From positions 1 to 6,084 of the forward strand of contig QQUK01000366.1 of the NCBI GenBank assembly GCA_008501655.1: 6,084 nucleotides of DNA. Reading direction: 5' to 3'. A program made the position numbers and the translations under genes. Shown here piece after piece: positions 1-5,431 of this stretch. Numbering within the stretch: the stretch's first letter is position 1; every line of letters begins with the position of its first letter. Source of the stretch: Calditrichota bacterium (GTDB lineage Bacteria; Zixibacteria; MSB-5A5; GN15; FEB-12). The notes beneath the pieces were generated by a model, which did no database searches, was not told the origin of the DNA, and was given only the letters and a program-made list of their open reading frames with translations.

Positions 1-196
1 AAACTTTTTCAGGATTCGATAAATCAGCAGTAATCTGTAAGACTTGAGCATTCTTTTCTTCGCAGAGCTTAGCTGTTTCAGCAAGTTTAGAGTCATCTCT
101 TCCAGTGAGAACAAGTTCCCTTCCCTCTTCGGCTAGCTCAATCGCTATTGCTCTGCCGATTCCCCGGCTTGCTCCTGTAATAAGAATATTTTTCAT
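1..196 (-). CDS. Short-chain dehydrogenase/reductase (SDR), N-terminal part; possible sepiapterin-reductase-like enzyme
   Basis: Only the first 65 codons are present; the gene continues past the left edge. The protein begins MKNILITGASRGIGRAIA, the classical SDR Rossmann start with the TGxxxGxG dinucleotide-binding motif at residues 7-14. Arg11 and Arg33 (in TGRD, end of strand 2) are the basic residues that usually mark NADPH preference, and AD at 57-58 (in TADLS) is the usual adenine-ring contact. The start codon shares ATGA with the stop of the upstream three-domain PTPS gene, which suggests translational coupling; an AAGGA lies about 10 bases upstream inside that gene. Because it follows GTP cyclohydrolase I and a PTPS, a role in reducing 6-pyruvoyl-tetrahydropterin (sepiapterin reductase, an SDR) is the natural inference. 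The substrate-specifying C-terminal half is missing, so a dihydropteridine/dihydrofolate reductase of the FolM/PTR1 type or an unrelated SDR remains possible. SDR family is near certain; the substrate is not. Confidence 0.9.
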   Translation of the reverse strand, partial: MKNILITGASRGIGRAIAIELAEEGRELVLTGRDDSKLAETAKLCEEKNAQVLQITADLSNPEKV

Positions 197-1416
197 TTTA
201 TTTCTTTCCTTATTGTAAATCTATTATTTGGAGTCTCCCAGAGTGATAAGCGTTCCAGCTTTCCTTCGTATACTTCCTGGAGTTCCTCCCAGAGGACTAC
301 GGCAATGTTCTCTCCGGTGGGAATCAGGTTCTTGAACTCCTCTGTTTCCAAATTGAGATGTTTGTAATTATATTTATCAAGACAATTTTTTAATTTATCT
401 TCTTCTTCAATCAGATTGTACATTGTTCCGGTTTTTTCATCATATTCACCGGAAAGGAGCACCTCGACCTTATACGTATGGCCATGACCTTTTATGTTAT
501 TGCATTTCCCGTAAATCTCTCTATTCTCCTGTTCAGTAATTCGGTCTGAGGTAAGCCGGTGTGCAGCATGAAACATCGTTTTTATTCCCATGAACATCTC
601 GCCTGCTTTATTATACTCAATATAAAAGTAATCATGTTCATTGATGCGTAACCGTTCCAGCGGAAGTTGTGAAGCAAGTATCTCATAAATCTTTTTCGTT
701 AAAGCTTCAGTCGTGTGCGGGATGTTATTAAACTCAGGGATATCTGTGCTGATATTTTTGTGATCTAATTTGGAATTAATCTTTTTCAATACCGGTTCTA
801 TTGTTTTATGAAGTATTGTTATTCCAGTAGTTTCATCCGGTTTATCTGAAAAAGTCAGACGCACCCGATAATGATGTCCATGACCGCTTTTCCTGCTTGC
901 TAATCCGAACATCTTTTCATTTTCTTCATCAGATAGATGGGGAGAATATGTACGCCGGGCGGCTGAAAAACCAAATTGAAATGACCGTTCAATCTTTCCA
1001 TTTTTATAGGCTGTTGCTTCAAAATCTGGCTCCGCGATAATATGACAGACAACCAGCTTGGCATTGGAATCTTCAAACAGAGGTCTGGCATCTGCAAACA
1101 TCTGTTTCGCTATCATCTCAAATGACGGCTGGATGTTTTTAAACGATTGATTATCAAAATTGAGGAATTTATGGTCATACTTTTCTGCAAGCAGTCTGTT
1201 TATCTTCTCTTTAATTTCGACTACGTTGATAACCATACCGTCTGTTTCGGAAATCGGACCGTTAAAAAGAAATGTTACATCGGCATTATGCCCATGACCA
1301 AATTTCCCTTTTGACTCATCGCCAAACAGTTCAGTGTTTTCTATTTCAGACAGATTATCGATAAATAACCTGTGAGAAAATGAGATTTCAAATTTTTTAG
1401 ATACTGTTAAATACAT
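193..1416 (-). CDS. Triple-domain 6-pyruvoyl-tetrahydropterin synthase (PTPS/QueD superfamily), single-chain pseudotrimer
   Basis: The 407-residue protein is about three times the usual 120-145 and contains three tandem PTPS domains, roughly residues 1-137, 145-272 and 278-405. Each carries the GHGH zinc motif (His41/43, His179/181, His311/313). Repeat 1 has zinc His15, Asp81-His82, Glu100 and Glu129, but DESKGKF occupies the catalytic-Cys region. Repeat 2 has Arg154 for the first zinc His and Ala173 for the Cys, but keeps Asp218-His219, Glu237 and Glu267. Repeat 3 has His286, Cys305 in GKCNN, Glu369 and Glu394, but Asn350-Tyr351 replace the Asp-His pair. The Cys-x5-HGH spacing of repeat 3 matches animal-type PTPS rather than QueD (Cys-x3-HGH). 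PTPS converts dihydroneopterin triphosphate, the FolE product, to 6-pyruvoyl-tetrahydropterin. The enzyme is a T-fold hexamer (two trimers) with sites at subunit interfaces, so this chain probably forms one trimer. The gene starts 3 bases after the folE stop with only a weak GAG upstream, suggesting coupling, and overlaps the SDR start by 4 bases. Family is very likely; the exact product is inferred. Confidence 0.93.
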   Translation of the reverse strand: MYLTVSKKFEISFSHRLFIDNLSEIENTELFGDESKGKFGHGHNADVTFLFNGPISETDGMVINVVEIKEKINRLLAEKYDHKFLNFDNQSFKNIQPSFEMIAKQMFADARPLFEDSNAKLVVCHIIAEPDFEATAYKNGKIERSFQFGFSAARRTYSPHLSDEENEKMFGLASRKSGHGHHYRVRLTFSDKPDETTGITILHKTIEPVLKKINSKLDHKNISTDIPEFNNIPHTTEALTKKIYEILASQLPLERLRINEHDYFYIEYNKAGEMFMGIKTMFHAAHRLTSDRITEQENREIYGKCNNIKGHGHTYKVEVLLSGEYDEKTGTMYNLIEEEDKLKNCLDKYNYKHLNLETEEFKNLIPTGENIAVVLWEELQEVYEGKLERLSLWETPNNRFTIRKEIK

Positions 1417-1419
1417 CTC

Positions 1420-1959
1420 TTATTTAATTAATGAGAAAAATTCTGCTCTGGTTGATGGGTCTTCATGGAATTCACCGAGGACACACGATGTTGTCATAAT
1501 CGAATTTTGTTTTTCTACACCGCGCATCATCATACAAAGATGTTTTGCTTCTATCACAACAGCAACTCCGGCTGCATTGGTATATTTGTTGATCGTTTCA
1601 GCAATCTGGCGGGTTAGCTGTTCCTGAATCTGGAGTCTTCTTGCAAAAACATCAACAATACGGGCGATCTTGGATAATCCGAGGACTTTACCCTTGGGAA
1701 TATACGCAACATGACACTTTCCGATAAATGGCAGGAGATGATGTTCGCACATCGAATATAGCTCTATATCTTTGACTAATACGATTTCAGAAGCATCCGA
1801 CTCAAACAAAGCGTTGTTTACTACCTTATCAATATCCTCATTGTACCCTTTCATCAAGTATTCAAATGCCCGGGCTGCTCTCTGAGGCGTTTTTTGAAGT
1901 CCTTCCCGGTTGACATCTTCACCGATAGACTCTAATAATTCTTTAAATATATGATCCAT
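1420..1959 (-). CDS. folE: GTP cyclohydrolase I (FolE)
   Basis: This 179-residue cytosolic T-fold enzyme hydrolyses GTP to 7,8-dihydroneopterin 3'-triphosphate and formate, the first step of folate, biopterin and queuosine synthesis. The zinc ligands Cys71 and His74 lie in SMCEHHLLPF and Cys142 in KHLCMMMRG, with the catalytic His140 just before it. Also typical are TPQRAARAFEYL (24-35), GLSKIARIVDVFARRLQIQE (94-113) and the C-terminal RAEFFSLI. The length fits compact bacterial FolE proteins, which lack the longer N-terminal extension of others. The start is supported by a GAGG five bases upstream. The gene is the first of a minus-strand operon and its stop lies 3 bases before the triple PTPS start. 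The downstream PTPS and SDR suggest its product feeds a tetrahydrobiopterin-like branch, perhaps besides folate. All key residues are present and nothing looks damaged. Confidence 0.97.
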   Translation of the reverse strand: MDHIFKELLESIGEDVNREGLQKTPQRAARAFEYLMKGYNEDIDKVVNNALFESDASEIVLVKDIELYSMCEHHLLPFIGKCHVAYIPKGKVLGLSKIARIVDVFARRLQIQEQLTRQIAETINKYTNAAGVAVVIEAKHLCMMMRGVEKQNSIMTTSCVLGEFHEDPSTRAEFFSLIK

Positions 1960-1975
1960 ACATTCCTCAATCTAT

Positions 1976-1998
1976 TCTCAAATTGTGAGATTATTATA
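1976..1998 (-). promoter_or_regulatory. Putative folE operon promoter (-10 element) with small palindrome near the start site
   Basis: On the minus strand a perfect TATAAT lies at 1998-1993, 34 bases before the folE ATG, which would give a leader of about 25 bases. No convincing -35 hexamer is seen 16-18 bases upstream. Just downstream, about where transcription would start, is a short inverted repeat, TCTCA (1976-1980) and TGAGA (1986-1990) around a 5-base spacer, which could be an operator. In AT-rich DNA a lone -10 match is weak evidence, and a 5-base palindrome can occur by chance. Confidence 0.35.
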
Positions 1999-2122
1999 AC
2001 TAATGTAGAAATTACCACAGAATACATTCTTTCACTGTAATTGACAAGCTCTATTCCTTGTTCCCAAATAGACTCAGATAGTCTTTTAATGCTTTAAAAA
2101 CCACTCTTAGAGCATTTTTATG

Positions 2123-2150
2123 TTGCAAAAATTTAAAACTACTGTAATAT
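2123..2150 (+). promoter_or_regulatory. Putative promoter of the small RNA / micro-ORF unit
   Basis: TTGCAA (2123-2128) and TAATAT (2145-2150) are separated by 16 bases, and each matches the sigma-70 consensus at four of six positions. The expected start of transcription is near 2157, eight bases before the strong AAAGGAGG site, with the terminator about 125 bases further on. The position supports it; the sequence match alone is modest. Confidence 0.35.
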
Positions 2151-2182
2151 TTGCAGTACACAAGAAAGGAGGTGGTCTGGTT

Positions 2183-2218
2183 TTGAAATATGACAAATGT
2201 GAGGTGGCTGCTGTTTAG
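2183..2218 (+). CDS. Micro-ORF (11 codons, TTG start), MKYDKCEVAAV
   Basis: A TTG-started reading frame of 11 codons, TTG AAA TAT GAC AAA TGT GAG GTG GCT GCT GTT, ends at TAG (2216-2218). It follows a very strong Shine-Dalgarno sequence, AAAGGAGG (2165-2172), with a 10-base spacer. The stop lies one base before the 5' arm of the 13-pair hairpin, so a terminating ribosome would keep that hairpin open. The peptide, read with initiator Met, is short and mixed in charge, has one Cys, and has no signal or membrane segment. An alternative ATG frame (2190-2258, 22 codons, starting MTNVRWLLFSC) overlaps it but sits 17 bases from the Shine-Dalgarno and runs through the hairpin, so it is less likely. 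No function is recognised. Confidence 0.3.
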   Translation: MKYDKCEVAAV

Positions 2219-2281
2219 CTGCTTCCTAACTGAAGTATTAACAGTTGGGAAGTACTAAGCAAATCCCAACAGTTTTACCGG

Positions 2282-2307
2282 ACCCGACTTATCCAGTCGG
2301 GTTTTTT
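2282..2307 (+). terminator. Rho-independent terminator
   Basis: ACCCGACT (2282-2289) and AGTCGGGT (2295-2302) form a perfect 8-pair stem with a 5-base loop (TATCC), followed by a run of T at 2302-2307. The T tract exists only on the plus strand, so this ends plus-strand transcription. No conventional plus-strand gene precedes it, which itself implies a small transcript upstream. Its outer three pairs use bases that can also join the long-range helix with 2174-2181. Confidence 0.9.
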
Positions 2308-2514
2308 ATTAAAAATAAATACTATACTTATTAGTAATCTTTTCATACAATACTTATAATACCTTCTTTTCCCTTGATTATTTTCCATAACGATATATCT
2401 TATTACAAAATAAAGAGATAGGAGAATCTTGATCTTTGTCATGTACTGAAAATATTTCCAACTCTTGTTCCTTTTTTCACAAACTATGACAAAAAGATGA
2501 CAATTTAATCTTTC

Positions 2515-2520
2515 TATAAT
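2515..2520 (+). promoter_or_regulatory. Putative hemA operon promoter (-10 element)
   Basis: A perfect TATAAT lies 45 bases before the hemA ATG, predicting a leader of about 39 bases. No good -35 is present at 16-18 bases; the nearby ATGACA copies (2486-2491 and 2497-2502) are at the wrong spacing (23 and 12 bases). The terminator at 2282-2307 implies that the haem operon needs its own promoter between there and 2565, and this is the best candidate. Confidence 0.4.
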
Positions 2521-2565
2521 GTAAATTGACCATTGTAAGAGAACAATTAAAGTATAGGTATAGAC

Positions 2566-3828
2566 ATGGAATATGGTATTATTGGTACTTCGGTTTGGCA
2601 GCAGAACATGCTCCTTCTTGAAACCCTTACCCTTGACAGAGATAATAAGCAGGAAAAGCTACTTGAGCTCAAAGATGCTCTTGGTGTTGATGAATTGATT
2701 TACCTTTCCACCTGTAACCGGGTTGAGTTTCTGTATACTTTAAAAGAATCAAAAGAAAACTCCCGGATTTTGCATCGTTTGATTGACTTTTTCTTTGCTG
2801 ATAATAAAGAGATAAATTTTTTCCCCAATGATTTTTACCACTACACTGAAAAAGAAGCTATCACTCATCTTTTCAGGACTGTCTCTTCTCTTGAATCTGT
2901 CGTAGTCGGTGAAACACAAATCACCGGTCAATTCAAAGATGCATACTCCGAAGCAATCAAATATGATATCATCGGTCCTCACCTGAATAAACTTGCCAAT
3001 GAAGCATTAAGTACGGCTAAAATCATCAAACGGGAAACTGATATCGGAAGCGGTCATCAGTCGATGGCATCGCTGGCAGCTGACGAGATGAAAAATTATC
3101 TGGCACCAACGGGAAATACTATTGCTTTAATCGGTGCCGGTGAGATGACCGTTAAATTTGCACGGTATATCACTAAAGAAAATCTCGGTGATATTATCTT
3201 TGTAAACAGGACAATTGAAAAAGCTGAAAAACTCGCCGAAGAATTCGGCGGCAGAGCTATAGCGCTTGCGGATTTTAAAGAAACTACTCCTGCATTCACA
3301 GCTATCGCATCAGCCACAGCTTGTAAGCATGCCGTCTTTAATTGTAACTTCCTTTCCTCTCTTCCTAAAAATGAAAAACCGATACTTGTAATAGATTTAG
3401 CCATCCCGAGAGACTTTTGTCAGGAATTCAATCTGAGTGATAAAGTTAATTTAGTAGACATACCGGCTCTTAAAGCGAAAGCTAATGGAAATATCAGGAA
3501 AAAGTTTGTCGAAGCCGGCAAAGCTAACAACCTGATTAAAGAAGCGGTATACAATTTTGTATCCGGTCAATTAGAAACATCAATCAAACCGATTTTCCAC
3601 TCAACCTTTAAAGATTCCATCCAGATGGCACATAAAGCCCTCGATGACCTGTTTGAAAAGAAAGTCAAATCGGTAACCGAGGAAGAAAAATTAGCGATTA
3701 AAAATCTCGTTACCAAACTAATTGGGAATGCAGCATTCCAGCCATCTAAGATTCTTTCAAACAAAATGGCACATGCCGACACAAATCTCAATTTCAACAG
3801 TCTTAATTCGGACAAGGAGACAGCATGA
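2566..3828 (+). CDS. hemA: Glutamyl-tRNA reductase (HemA)
   Basis: This 420-residue cytosolic enzyme reduces glutamyl-tRNA(Glu) with NADPH to glutamate-1-semialdehyde, the first committed step of C5-pathway tetrapyrrole synthesis. The catalytic Cys50 lies in LSTCNRVEF (47-55), the position expected for the family. His101 in THLFRTVSSLESVVVGETQI (100-119) belongs to the conserved active-site block. The NADPH domain has IALIGAGEMT (186-195) and the strand-2 end VNRT (213-216), followed by VIDLAIPRDF. The C-terminal helical part (about 320-420) is the dimerisation region. The length is normal. The Shine-Dalgarno is weak (an AGG within TATAGGTATAG upstream), but the N-terminus MEYGIIGTS aligns with the family start. 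It is the first gene of the operon and overlaps hemC by ATGA. Weak initiation could limit flux at this control point, which is an inference. Confidence 0.97.
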   Translation: MEYGIIGTSVWQQNMLLLETLTLDRDNKQEKLLELKDALGVDELIYLSTCNRVEFLYTLKESKENSRILHRLIDFFFADNKEINFFPNDFYHYTEKEAITHLFRTVSSLESVVVGETQITGQFKDAYSEAIKYDIIGPHLNKLANEALSTAKIIKRETDIGSGHQSMASLAADEMKNYLAPTGNTIALIGAGEMTVKFARYITKENLGDIIFVNRTIEKAEKLAEEFGGRAIALADFKETTPAFTAIASATACKHAVFNCNFLSSLPKNEKPILVIDLAIPRDFCQEFNLSDKVNLVDIPALKAKANGNIRKKFVEAGKANNLIKEAVYNFVSGQLETSIKPIFHSTFKDSIQMAHKALDDLFEKKVKSVTEEEKLAIKNLVTKLIGNAAFQPSKILSNKMAHADTNLNFNSLNSDKETA

Positions 3829-4757
3829 GCAAGCAGAATATAGTCATTGGCTCGCGTGGGTCTGACCTGGCTCTCTATCAGGCAAATTTTATTAAATCAG
3901 AACTGGAAAACAAATATAATTGTGACGTTGAAATAAAAATCATCAAAACATCCGGAGATAAAATTGATAACATCTCTTTTGATAAAATGGAAGGGAAAGG
4001 ATTCTTCACGAAGGAACTCGAAGATGCCCTTCTTGCTAAAGAGATAGATATAGCTGTTCACTCTTTAAAAGATCTGATGACTTCGCAACCGGATGGTCTC
4101 AAAACCGGTGCTGTCGGTTATCGTGCCGATAAACGGGAGCTTCTCTTAATACGGAAAGAATCAACAGCAGATACCGGCGTTTTTCCTGTAAAAGATGGCG
4201 GAGTAATAGGAACATCTTCAAACCGGAGAAAATGCCAGGTCGCTTTTTTGAATAAAAGTTTAGAGATTAAAGATCTTCGTGGTAATGTACCCACCCGTAT
4301 CCAAAAACTTCGTGATGGACAGTATGACGCAATCCTTCTTGCTGCCGCAGGTGTCAGGCGCCTGGAACTCGATGTCTCAGACTTAACCGTTATCGAATTA
4401 GACCCGGAAACATTCCTGCCTGCCCCGGCCCAAGGCATTTTAGGTATACAGCTTAGAGATGATGCTCCCGAAGTTGAAGCAACCATCGTTAAAATGAATG
4501 CTGAAAATGATGTAAAAGCCGCAGCCTTGGAAAGAGGGCTGTTAGCAAAATTTGATTCAGGCTGTTCCCTGCCGCTTGGGGTTTACTCAGAAGTTGATGC
4601 AGAATCATATAGATTAAAAGCAGTTCTCGGTGTTTTAGAGGGCGACAAATGGACCGGGCTTAAAAAAGTCGATATCACCGGAACCGATATCGAAGAAATT
4701 GTAGAAGAAGCTTTTCAAGGATTAGAAAAGGGTAAACTATGCCCCGTCTCGGAATAA
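3825..4757 (+). CDS. hemC: Hydroxymethylbilane synthase (porphobilinogen deaminase, HemC)
   Basis: This 310-residue cytosolic enzyme joins four porphobilinogen molecules into the linear tetrapyrrole hydroxymethylbilane. The start IVIGSRGSDLALYQA (6-20) is the family signature. Asp83 in AVHSLKDL (77-84) is the catalytic aspartate, LRGNVPTRIQKL (151-162) holds the cofactor/substrate-binding arginines, and Cys247 in SGCSLPLG is the dipyrromethane attachment site. LPAPAQGILGIQ (198-209) is also typical. Residue 85 is Met where Pro is common after HSLKDL, a minor change. AAGGAG (3814-3819) five bases upstream supports the start, which overlaps the hemA stop by 4 bases. The length is close to the usual 300-320. 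It works directly before HemD, whose gene overlaps its 3' end. Confidence 0.97.
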   Translation: MSKQNIVIGSRGSDLALYQANFIKSELENKYNCDVEIKIIKTSGDKIDNISFDKMEGKGFFTKELEDALLAKEIDIAVHSLKDLMTSQPDGLKTGAVGYRADKRELLLIRKESTADTGVFPVKDGGVIGTSSNRRKCQVAFLNKSLEIKDLRGNVPTRIQKLRDGQYDAILLAAAGVRRLELDVSDLTVIELDPETFLPAPAQGILGIQLRDDAPEVEATIVKMNAENDVKAAALERGLLAKFDSGCSLPLGVYSEVDAESYRLKAVLGVLEGDKWTGLKKVDITGTDIEEIVEEAFQGLEKGKLCPVSE

Positions 4758-5431
4758 CAAGATCAGCAGATCAGTTAAACGGACTCAAACAAAAGGCGAT
4801 AGAGAAAGGGATTGAACTTATCCCGCTGCCGCTAACAGAATCTATTCCGACTCCTTTTGAGTTACCAAAGGAAGTTTCTTTTGATTCTACTGACTGGGTT
4901 ATGTTTACCAGTAAAAATGGTGTTGATTCATTTTTTTCGCAGACCAAAGAACTGTTACCTGAAAATATAAAAATCGCTGTTATTGGAGTAAAAACCGAGG
5001 AAGCTGTCAGAAAACACAATCATACTGTTACGTTTGTAGCGGACTCAGCTGTCGGTAAGGATTTCCTTACACAATTTACCACTACGATTGACCTGAGTGG
5101 GAAAACAATACTTTATTTCCGTGCAGAACATGTCCTCACCCAACCGGAAAAGTATTTTAACAAATTAGACTGTCAATTTCATCAAATCATCTGTTACAAA
5201 ACAATCGAATGTGAACTACCGAGTGACACACAGGAATTGTTTTCAAAAGAAGATTTTCTCTTTTTCACCGCACCATCAGCAGTCGAATCTTTTCGCAGAC
5301 AATTCGGCAGACCAAAAGCAAAAATTATCGCTATCGGTAAAACAACCGAAGAAGCGATTTTAAATATTAATTGGGAAATTTCAAACAGACTAGAAAAACC
5401 TGATATCGAATCAGTTTTGGAGTATATCTGA
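4739..5431 (+). CDS. hemD: Uroporphyrinogen-III synthase (HemD)
   Basis: This 230-residue protein cyclises hydroxymethylbilane with inversion of ring D to give uroporphyrinogen III, the branch point to haem, sirohaem and corrinoids. HemD is poorly conserved, but the marks are present: an N-terminal LGITRSADQ (4-12), VMFTSKNGVDSFF (54-66), IAVIGVKTEEAV (79-90), Tyr153 in ICYKT, FFTAPSAVESF (175-185) and IAIGKTTEEAI (197-207). These fit the two-domain fold with the site between the lobes. The length is slightly under E. coli HemD (about 246). The ATG lies 19 bases inside the end of hemC in another frame, with AAAAGGG (4726-4732) six bases upstream. Position between hemC and hemB confirms the call. 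There is no fusion to a methyltransferase domain, as seen in some other bacteria. Confidence 0.95.
   Translation: MPRLGITRSADQLNGLKQKAIEKGIELIPLPLTESIPTPFELPKEVSFDSTDWVMFTSKNGVDSFFSQTKELLPENIKIAVIGVKTEEAVRKHNHTVTFVADSAVGKDFLTQFTTTIDLSGKTILYFRAEHVLTQPEKYFNKLDCQFHQIICYKTIECELPSDTQELFSKEDFLFFTAPSAVESFRRQFGRPKAKIIAIGKTTEEAILNINWEISNRLEKPDIESVLEYI

Larger units (their letters stand above)
2158..2307 (+). ncRNA. Candidate structured small RNA with micro-ORF and intrinsic terminator
   Basis: About 150 bases with independent signs of being one transcript. (1) AAAGGAGGTGGTC at 2165-2177 is almost fully complementary to the 16S anti-Shine-Dalgarno tail. (2) A 13-pair hairpin joins 2220-2232 to 2242-2254 around a 9-base loop, with only two G-U pairs. 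(3) The 3' arm of that hairpin can instead pair GTTGGGA (2244-2250) with TCCCAAC (2264-2270). (4) GGTCTGGT (2174-2181) can pair with ACCGGACC (2277-2284; one G-U), bringing the 5' and 3' ends together. (5) A strong intrinsic terminator follows at 2282-2307. No named RNA family is recognised with certainty. Start and strand are inferred from promoter and terminator. It could act as a leader controlled by translation of its own micro-ORF, as a free small RNA, or simply as the message of a very small peptide. Confidence 0.5.
1960..2565. other. Divergent intergenic region between the pterin and haem operons
   Basis: These 606 bases contain no conventional protein gene. From left to right they hold the folE promoter side (about 1976-1998), a featureless AT-rich stretch with a weak hairpin at 2088-2116, a compact plus-strand unit with promoter-like pair, micro-ORF, hairpins and terminator (about 2123-2307), and about 260 AT-rich bases leading to hemA with one good -10 element at 2515-2520. 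The region is larger than two divergent promoters need, and the small unit accounts for the extra length. Confidence 0.7.

Noticed and set aside
193..1416. Annotation as QueD (6-carboxy-tetrahydropterin synthase) of the queuosine pathway
   Set aside because: The only surviving Cys motif has the Cys-x5-HGH spacing of animal-type PTPS rather than Cys-x3-HGH of QueD, and no queC/queE gene is adjacent. It is not fully excluded.
2041..2070. TTGACA at 2041-2046 as the -35 of a plus-strand promoter
   Set aside because: No -10-like hexamer lies 16-19 bases downstream (the sequence there is around CCAAAT).
2088..2120. Hairpin AATGCTTT / AGAGCATT followed by TTTA as a terminator
   Set aside because: The stem is AT-rich with a G-U pair, the loop is 13 bases and the T tract is short; no plus-strand gene precedes it that would need one.
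2190..2258. ATG-started 22-codon ORF overlapping the micro-ORF
   Set aside because: It is 17 bases from the strong Shine-Dalgarno and runs through the stable hairpin; the TTG frame at 2183 has better spacing.
2323..2328. TATACT as a further hemA promoter
   Set aside because: No -35 element at suitable distance; such hexamers are common in this AT-rich stretch.
2749..4486. Several minus-strand open frames of 77-122 codons opposite hemA and hemC
   Set aside because: They are antisense to well-supported conserved genes, have no recognisable domains or good ribosome sites, and are expected as shadows of the real coding frames.
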